The position numbers and the translations under genes were made by a program. The notes beneath the pieces are model-generated. The model was not told the origin of the DNA, did no database searches, and was given only the letters and a program-made list of their open reading frames with translations. 64,000 bases of DNA from Branchiostoma floridae (Eukaryota; Chordata; Leptocardii; Amphioxiformes; Branchiostomatidae). How positions within the stretch are numbered: position 1 is the stretch's first letter; each line of letters starts with the position of its first letter. The stretch covers positions 3,629,195 to 3,693,194 of the forward strand of contig NC_049994.1 in the NCBI RefSeq assembly GCF_000003815.2, given 5' to 3'. Shown piece by piece: positions 57,401 to 64,000 of the stretch.

Positions 57401-60400
57401 GTTGTCGAAACTGTCAAGAGTGAGCCATAAACAGCGTCCAGTATCAGATGCCGTGTACGATAGCCTTGTCAAGAACGGATTGGCAGTGCCTGACGACATT
57501 CTAAAGGTAATAAACATTTTTTCTGCTGTTACTGTCAATGTAACCTCAAGAGAAAAAATGGAGGTATAGTTTTAGGTCCCACTTGTTCGATTGTATGTGA
57601 CATGTGTTTGCGTACGCGTGTGTGCGTGTGCATATTTGGAGCTATACGTCAATAATCTCTGGATTTATTGTGATCTCCTGGATGTGATATTCATATTGTG
57701 AGAAAGTAATATAGGAGGGGAACCCAAGCGGCTTTTTTGAAACTGCAAGGGGTAATGTTGTAAGACTCTAAAAAGAATACCTAAAGAGGGGTTGTACGGA
57801 TCATCAAATTTTTGCATGTAGATGCCTTAAACTAAGGGAACAACCCGCCGTACGTGCAATTAGTCCGTACGTTTTCTTGGGAGGCCACGTCCGCCACGTA
57901 TCTTTGAAAACGTTCAGGCCGCTGGCACACAAAGTTTTGCCTGCACGTTAAGTTCTACGGCGTTTCTGCGTGCTCCTAAATCCGTCGGATTCCCTACGAG
58001 TTCTTACGGAGGCGGTACCTTCCACTTACGGATCCTAAAAGATTGCCTACGTTTTGGCACGTAGACAGCATGTATTTGCACGTACGGCGCATTGTGCCCT
58101 TAGCTTAATGCATATACAGAGCTAATAGCTTGTTGATATTTTCCTCAACATATACAGGTGGCCATTATTCCGGAAATCTACGCCTCTGTCTGTTACTCCC
58201 TGGGCCGGCTTTGCTTCTACCTTAAGGATAAGTACAGGAAAGGAACCACGGAACGCACAGAGTTAGAGATATACCTCCACATGGCCCATTACATCAGTGA
58301 AGAAATAAAGAGACGTGCCGGCTTGACCACACTGATGCATTACAAGTCCCAGGCCACAGGAGTGTTATTCCTAAAAGTATGCATGTTTCTTATTTTATCT
58401 CATATGCATCTTTCTCTTAGTCTTATTATTTGACAGTTACTGTTGGGGTACCATGAAAGATTTGGCAACCAATTGTCGGATTTCTATTTCTATTTAATCA
58501 AATTTTGCTGCAATGGTAAATGCCTAATTATAACGTATATCTACTTATTATCAAGAATATGTCCAAACTTTTTTTCCTGACAAGCTCCCGGTTAGAAGCA
58601 TTGGTATTCTTGTTTGTTTGCTATCAAGCATATGTAGTTTATCCTTTACTTTACATGTTTGGAATCTAGGCCATTTTGATTCAACTATATGTGGATTGTA
58701 TCCGAGCGAACGCCAAATTTCTCCCGTTAAAGAAGTTTAAAAACATTCTAAAAATCGTACAAAGCCGCCGCGGGCAAAATAAGAAAATACATTTAAAGCA
58801 TTGCCAAAATGATATCGGGAAACCACAGCGTATACTAATATTCGAAAATAGCAATGTGTATTTAAAAGTCATAGAATATTTGGAACAGCAAAAATATAGA
58901 ATTTATCGTTTGGTATTCTAATTCTATACTCTCTCTCTATGTTCCACCTTCATGACCACTACAATTTCATTTGGGGTTCCAAGAGGATGCCATGCATATA
59001 TTTCAATCAAAATGGCTTTGATTTTTCACTCACTCACTCACTCACTCACTCACTCACTCACTCACTCACTCACTCACTCACTCACTCACTCACTCACTCA
59101 CTCACTCACTCACTCACTCACTCACCCACCCAACCACCCAACCACCCACTCACTCACTCACTCACTCACCCACCCACCCACCCACCCACTCACTCACCCA
59201 CCCACCCACCCACTCACTCACTCACTCACCCACCCACCCACTCACTCACTCACTCACTCACTCACTCACTCACTCACTCACTCACTCACCCAGTCCCGTA
59301 GCCGGTGGCTGTAGGTAAATATATTTACGCATGCACATTTTGCTATAGGTTGACATCACTGGAGAGACTAGCGAGGAATCCAGACGACAAGATCTTCTCG
59401 AGGCAGTCTCAAAGTATGAGGAGTTGATTCGCATGGAAGGAAAGTACTTCGAGTTGGGCCTGCTTAAGAAATACGGACGCGAAGAATACGCTGTCATGGT
59501 CTGCACTGGTCAGCTAACAAGGTACAGATGACCTCTTTAATATTCTTTCTTATCTTTTTTTGCTTTGGAACGGACGAGCACAATGTGGCACTGCACTCAA
59601 GATAGTAATTTATTCTAACAGTGCAACATACAAAGTACATGCAGACAGAGGGTAAAGGTAGAATTTTACCTCCCCGAACGAAGTCCTTCATAGTTACCTG
59701 CGTTATGGTCATGTATGTCGGCCACTGAGAAACAGTTCCCCGATTTCACTGTATCTGCTTTTTTTACATCTCTTGTTCATTTGCATTGTAATGAGAGAAA
59801 ATAAATTGGCGAGGGTATGCGAGGTGAAAGTTCAATAAACCAGTGCATTGCTTATCTGAAAACCGGATAAATTTTTAAAAAAATTCATTTGTGCGTAACA
59901 TTACATAAAACATTATGAAACCACCCGTTGTCTCTCGTCAGTGACACTAGAGAGGGTTTTTATTTCCTAGCTGTGAATTGATATGGCAAAGAGATCTTAT
60001 CACCTGGATGTTTGACCTTTATCGACGCTCACGGAATTGTTAACACAAATGTTACATGCAGGTGTTACAGTCTCCTGACTTCACTGGAGTCGAACGAATC
60101 CCAACGAAAAGACTTCCATCATCGCGGAGCGGACCACTGCAAGGAGCTTATCAACCTTGCAAAAGGCCAACATGACGTTACCAGGTACTTTACCAAATGA
60201 TCATAAATATATCCACGGACAAAGTCATTACATATTAAACTCAACTCGATTGGAAAACCCCTAGATAACAAGTATATTTGCGATCTGGATCTCTTATTAA
60301 TCAAAAAGCGACGTTTTTGTGACGTTGGTCACCCTCCTCAATGCACTGTTAACTGGCATTATTCTGCACTGCAGCTAGGTGTCGCTGCTATCAATGCGGT

Positions 60401-62220
60401 CCCAAACGTAAGGTATTTACATATGCGTATTGTTAGGAGCGACACCTAGCAGCTCAGGATAAGAATACAACACTTACCTCATGATGGAATTTTGAACAAT
60501 AGTGGTTCATCAAGACATTTTGATCATGAGCTTTGAGGAAAGCAATTTTAAATTGACTTACGTTGAAGAACATTAACAGCACTTAGCTTCTCTATCTGTG
60601 CCGGAAAAAACAAATAGTATTTCTCGACGTATCATACGGACGTTAGAATAAGTGATATCAAGAAATATAGCTAACTAGACAAGCAGACAAAAATATATGC
60701 TAATTTGTCATGTGTTGCTTCCATTCCTTAGGCTTGCCTCCAACTTCAACAAGGCCGGTAATTATTTCCTACAAGGCGAAGAACCCGAACACCTGGATGA
60801 AGCTATCTATTGGTTTAGGCAGGCCTTCAATGAAGAGATGAACAGACAGAACTTTGATTTTCCCTTGGTGGATGCTGAAAAAGGTACGAAATTCTAAAGA
60901 AGCATAAATCCATGTTGAAAGATCTTTCATGTAGTTTTTATGATTTTGCATTTGCCACTAGATTGATACGTTATTAACATCGCCATTGGTGGCATGACTC
61001 TAAATTTTAGATCGGTATGTGGGGTAAGTTCAAATCAATTTAGTGTTAGTTAGCTGGAGTTTTAATTATGCATAATAGTATTAGAAGAACCCTTAGTACA
61101 TTGAAAACAATATTTTATCTGGGGAGAAAAAAAACAGCTAATATTACTGCTAGTATTACTTTGTTTGTTTTACTTGATAGAAATACTAAGTTCTGCTTAC
61201 GGGTTACGGGACTATGACCATGCTTCCGTGGTCATCTGTTAGATTCAGATTCAGATTCAGATTCAGCTTTATTCCTGGATGACTTGGCATGTATATACAC
61301 ATGAAATACGTCATCAGTCACAGAATCAACTTTAAAACATTAATACATTTACAACATTTAAAATTAGACAGCAATCGGATTAAGAAAATATACATGACAG
61401 AATCAACATTCTTTACCGATCATCTAGCACTTTCGTACAGCAATCTTACAGAGCGGGGTGCAAATGACATCTCATGTCGCTTCGTTTTACTTCTAGATGC
61501 CCTGTATCGGGCTTCTGGCAGTTAGAGTGGCAGTCTGCAGTACTATGGCGAGCGGTTGTGGATCAAACTCCCTCTTGAATCACGAAGTCTGATGAAGCTT
61601 GCTAATTGACTTATACTATAATAGGGCGCGGTCACACAGGTCGTGCGATCGTCGTACACTTTTGATGCCATAGGATTTTCAAGCAGGGTGTGACGTAACC
61701 AACGACCGAGGAGGATGTAAAACTGTCTTTTGAGTACCAAGACTATTAAACTTTGCAAGACACGTACAAGGCTGTCCTCAAAAATGCCCGAAGGTAGTGA
61801 TCGTACGAAGATCGCAAGATCTATGTGACCGCACCATAACTGATACTACTTCATAGCTTATGCAGCCATTATTGTTATTGTTTGTGTGTTATTGTTTGTG
61901 TGCCCAAGACTGTCTGAAAAGCAGGCCAAGCTTCGACCTGAGTGACACTTCCAGACTAAAGTGAAACTAAAAGTTAATTTGATGACACTTGAAATATTTC
62001 TTGCTATTTTTCAGGCTTGATTCAGGCCTACGTGCGCCGCCTTTGTCCAGGAGATTTGACAAGGGCTGCCTTGCATTGTTCACATCTTTGTGAAATGTAT
62101 GAAAATCTCTGGCCAACAAGACACCAGACAAGGGATGAAGTACACAAGCTTGCACAGATAATCAAGGTTGCTGCCTGTACAAGCATTTACAAATGGTGGC
62201 AACGTGTGAAAACTACTTAA
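51215..62220 (+). CDS. Death domain - CARD - NB-ARC - TPR-like protein (Apaf-1/NLR-type signalling STAND ATPase)
   Basis: Fourteen exons: 51215-51461, 52309-52377, 52688-53426, 54083-54222, 54631-54757, 55547-55745, 56251-56472, 56732-56800, 57099-57506, 58158-58376, 59349-59521, 60062-60184, 60732-60883, 62015-62220. Phases agree throughout; product 1030 residues. Order: Death domain (about 1-82), short charged coiled linker (83-106), CARD (about 110-200), NB-ARC (about 220-540) with Walker A GINGSGKT (242-249), Walker B ALLVIDDL (313-320), sensor IIITTNNR (339-346), GLPL-like CLPLGL (393-398) and an MHD-equivalent His in VHEATQHALL (about 528), then about 490 residues of helical repeats, one clearly TPR-like (DEAIYWFRQAF). 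No leucine-rich repeat or WD40 is present. Such proteins nucleate apoptosome- or inflammasome-like assemblies; that role is inference. ATG is the first codon after an acceptor, so a 5' UTR (or further coding) exon lies upstream. AATAAA at 62971. Confidence 0.85.
52688..53426 (+). CDS. CARD and NB-ARC P-loop exon
   Basis: A single 739-base exon holds a CARD (WQTLRKHRAEIAKGL, VAYGLHERGVVTADEVDVI, QAETLLRLLPTKPVSGLRLL, CQELAETLEKA) and the nucleotide-binding core (VLAGINGSGKTQLACHF, ALLVIDDLQDSSL, CQIIITTNNRNLLP). The LLRLLPTKP turn before helix 5 is characteristic of CARDs of the RAIDD/Apaf type. The exon ends in phase 2 within an Arg codon. Confidence 0.85.
53449..53882. mobile_element. hAT-like MITE with 8-bp target duplication
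   Basis: GGGGTGGATACCGGTAC at the left and GTACCGGTACGC, CCGATACCCAGCCCC at the right are imperfect inverted repeats. GGGCACTA at 53441-53448 and GGGCACCA at 53883-53890 form an 8-bp duplication with one mismatch, as expected for hAT. Related copies: nested in 4687-5545 and a right-end fragment at 32638-32690. It lies in the intron after the NB-ARC core exon. Confidence 0.75.
54083..55745 (+). CDS. NB-ARC ARC/winged-helix exons
   Basis: Exons 54083-54222, 54631-54757 and 55547-55745. They encode DVVDITGFTEDEADQFLVG, LARRFSCLPLGLAAARAYI (GLPL motif, split by an intron inside the Ala codon after LPLGL), the small helical ARC1 part, and NLYAAINLSFGKMEPTVRRM, FSFIALMDSSIIPLAVL, the start of the winged helix. 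Confidence 0.8.
57831..58104. mobile_element. MITE with TTAA target duplication
   Basis: TTAA at 57827-57830 and 58105-58108 brackets 274 bases. The ends ACTAAGGGAACAACCCGCCG, TACGTGCAA and TTTGCACGTACGGCGC, TGTGCCCTTAGC are inverted repeats of about 29 bases. The interior is rich in CGTACG/CACGTA words. piggyBac-like by target site, but its ends differ from the element at 36591. Confidence 0.8.
59028..59292. repeat. (CTCA)n/(CCCA)n tetranucleotide satellite
   Basis: About 65 tetranucleotide units; open frames reading Thr-His-Ser-Leu across it are artefacts. It lies in the intron before the exon at 59349 and abuts a partial AGGCCAC-family arm (58952-59027). Confidence 0.95.
60340..60455. repeat. 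Inverted-repeat fragment shared with 63375-63440
   Basis: CACTGCAGCTAGGTGTCGCT, GCTATCAATGCGGTCCCAAA here; CACTGCAGCTAGGTGTCGCT, GCTAACCAATGCGATCCCAA at 63384. The copy here also has the complement GGAGCGACACCTAGCAGCT at 60436, giving a stem. Confidence 0.6.
61623..61836. mobile_element. MITE with AGGGCGCGGTCACA ends
   Basis: AGGGCGCGGTCACACAGG, GTGCGATCGTCGTAC at the left is mirrored by GTACGAAGATCGCAAG, TATGTGACCGCACC at the right. Length 214 bases. The two halves recur 1.7 kb apart at 14861-16625. It lies in the last intron of the NB-ARC gene. Confidence 0.75.
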
Positions 62221-63619
62221 AAATAGGCTGAATGATTATCGATAAAGCATCACCCGTGTCAAATGACATAACATATCATGTACCCAAAACAGAACAAGAC
62301 AGAGAAAGCTACTTCAGATAAAGTACCCAAGTACATTTGATTTTATCAACTGGTCTAGTGTACTACATTTTCCCACTATTTCTTCACATATGTCTTTTCA
62401 TATACTTGCTACATCTCAATGCACAGTTGCTAAACAACTTTACGCCAAATCACACTATTCATACGGACAAGCTACGCCCTCTAGCGACTTCTTACAATAT
62501 TGAACCTTCGTGAAATACATAATATCGACTTCACGTTACGTAACCAGACGTAACATACTACATACTACATACATTAATTTTTCCATTTCTAGTTTGTAAT
62601 GTAGCTGAGGAAAGCACCTAAACATTATAACAAAATCGAATCTGTCCTCATTCTAAATCATATGCATTAGAGTAATTATATCAATTTTAAATAACAAAAT
62701 ACTAACCTAGATGTAAATGTATATATCAAACTTGTGTTGTTGACGTGCTTTTCTATGCAAATTATCAATCACCATCAGGAAACGTGATCTTACGTATTTG
62801 TGACGTTATATACTGGACAAAAGCTTCAGAAAGTCTATACCGCCCACCGTGTGTGTCATTTGCCTCTTGTAGTTAACACATGAGCGCAGTGAACACTTTC
62901 TTCTAAACAACTATGAATTGTTTGTATTTGAACCATATGCATTGTCTCAACTTGATTTCATTTTTCAAACAATAAACAATAAACAAACCACACTAACATC
63001 TTGCTCTTCTGTTGTTAGACTGTTTTGTGTTGATCAACTTTTTTCTTGTGTGAAATATAGACAATGTTAAAGGAGCAATATAGATCACGTTATTTAATAG
63101 GCCATTTATAAGATATCGGCATTTGTTATAGTAATAATCTATCATTTCCCAACATATTTCATTGTACCATACAAACAGTGGAACCAGAATCAGACAGCAT
63201 TTTGATTATACCAAGCACAAACGTTTACTTTTAACGCTATAACCATTTAACATCTAAATAACACTAGTAGGTGGATAATTAGGTTCTTTATTCACTGCCA
63301 GGATCTATACAAAAGCAAAAACGAAATGTTTTGCTGACGGTCTGTCACCTTCGTCATGGCAATACTGACTTGTACTACTCCACACTGCAGCTAGGTGTCG
63401 CTGCTAACCAATGCGATCCCAAACGTTAAGTATTATCATATATGCAGTCCCAAACGTATGAGACTGCTGTGTATTCAAATCCTGGTTGTGAACAAAGGCC
63501 CTTTTGTCGAGTGATTTTCTTCAACTTGGTGAAATTATTCACAAACGCTACTACATGACTACAAACGCATTTACAAACGACGGTTTGCCTCAAGGTTTCG
63601 ATGACGTCACACAGTGACG
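62221..63619. other. 3' UTR and convergent intergenic stretch
   Basis: AT-rich with no coding exon. AATAAA on + at 62971-62976 and 62978-62983 is a plausible end of the NB-ARC mRNA. AATAAA on - at 63287-63292 is a plausible end of the SLC45-type mRNA. A shared repeat fragment (63375-63440) with a tRNA-like tail lies between the latter and its stop codon. Confidence 0.5.
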
Positions 63620-63848
63620 TCACAAGCCTAGATACGTCACTCGGCTTGCGGCAACGGATGCTAGGAAGCTGAGGATGGACGAAGTGACCATTACGGCCAC
63701 AGTAGAGTTGACCGCTGACACCAGGGAACCGATGAAGGACGAAAGGGTCAGTTGGGCGAAGAACACCATGCTGCTGACCAAAGCCACGTCTGTTCCAAGT
63801 CCCCGGATGTAGTTCTTTTTTCCGCCGGATTCTCGGATCTGGTCAAAC
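63620..63848 (-). CDS. Last coding exon of an SLC45-type sugar/H+ transporter (5' part outside window)
   Basis: The minus strand encodes a hydrophobic C-terminus ending in stop TGA (63620-63622): IRGLGTDVALVSSMVFFAQL, TLSSFIGSLVSAVNSTVAV, MVTSSILSFLASVAA. This corresponds to the last two membrane helices of SLC45 transporters, where the family reads G-x-D-x-A-L-x-x-x-M-V-F-x-A-Q followed by a G-rich helix and the V-V-V-I-S-A-S-A helix. SLC45 proteins are proton-coupled sugar transporters of the GPH/MFS group. The acceptor is one of two AGs (after TTTCAAG or TTTGACCAG on the minus strand), so the exact 5' border is open. The rest of the gene is beyond base 64000. Confidence 0.65.
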
Positions 63849-63926
63849 TTGAAACAGTGAACGAAACGCAAACCAAAAACCACAAAAAAGACGACACGGG
63901 GAAAATATCGTTGTTAGTATTAAGTC

Positions 63927-64000
63927 ATTGGATGGATGGAGGGATGGGTGGATAGATGGATGGATGGATGGATGGATAAATTGATGGATGAATGGATGGA
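63927..64000. repeat. (GGAT)n tetranucleotide repeat at the window end
   Basis: GGATGGATGG tract with minor interruptions, in the first visible intron of the SLC45-type gene; it continues to the edge. Confidence 0.95.

Noticed and set aside
57095-57538. 147-codon frame on the minus strand
   Set aside because: Antisense shadow of the NB-ARC gene exon 57099-57506.
58939-59314. Long open frames reading Thr-His-Ser-Leu repeats
   Set aside because: Translation of a (CTCA)n tetranucleotide in an intron; no splice sites that fit the neighbouring exons.

Overview
The window is eukaryotic nuclear DNA: intron-rich genes with GT/AG splice sites, tRNA-derived SINEs, a CR1/Jockey-type LINE, dozens of short inverted-repeat elements, long microsatellites and one 100-base assembly gap. 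Gene content (single-copy homologues of canopy, FASTKD, Lifeguard and SLC45 genes next to an LDLa/F5-8C/C-type lectin/CUB protein and a Death-CARD-NB-ARC protein) together with the density of MITE-like elements points to an invertebrate deuterostome, most likely an amphioxus (Branchiostoma). That assignment is inference from style and family content; no search was run.

Layout. (1) 60-19407, + strand: the 3' 18 exons of a large secreted mosaic protein (seven LDLa-type exons, F5/8C, C-type lectin, a small Cys-containing module, CUB, C-type lectin, stop). (2) 22598-28641, - strand: a complete five-exon canopy (CNPY2-like) ER protein; intron 3 carries a 5'-truncated LINE with a 12-bp target-site duplication. 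(3) 30559-35608, + strand: a complete six-exon FAST-kinase-domain (FASTKD) mitochondrial RNA-binding protein with RAP domain, divergent from the canopy gene; an array of about 20 short hairpins lies between them. (4) 38740-45146, - strand: a complete nine-exon Lifeguard/TMBIM (Bax inhibitor-1 family) membrane protein, convergent with the FASTKD gene. (5) 45147-51214: repeat-rich intergenic DNA with the N gap, which sits at the centre of a large inverted repeat. (6) 51215-62220, + strand: a 14-exon gene for a Death domain - coiled linker - CARD - NB-ARC - helical/TPR-like protein of 1030 residues. (7) 63620-about 63848, - strand: the last coding exon of an SLC45-type sugar transporter.

For all five genes reconstructed by hand, exon phases agree at every junction and the summed coding length is a whole number of codons (1010 codons plus a split first codon, 226, 653, 238 and 1030 residues), which is the main support for the gene models. 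There is no operon-like functional coupling; the genes are neighbours with unrelated roles: secreted recognition, ER chaperone-like, mitochondrial RNA processing, membrane cell-death control, intracellular innate-immune/apoptotic signalling, and sugar transport. The introns and intergenic stretches are largely made of short non-autonomous transposons, several of which I could delimit by terminal inverted repeats and target-site duplications.
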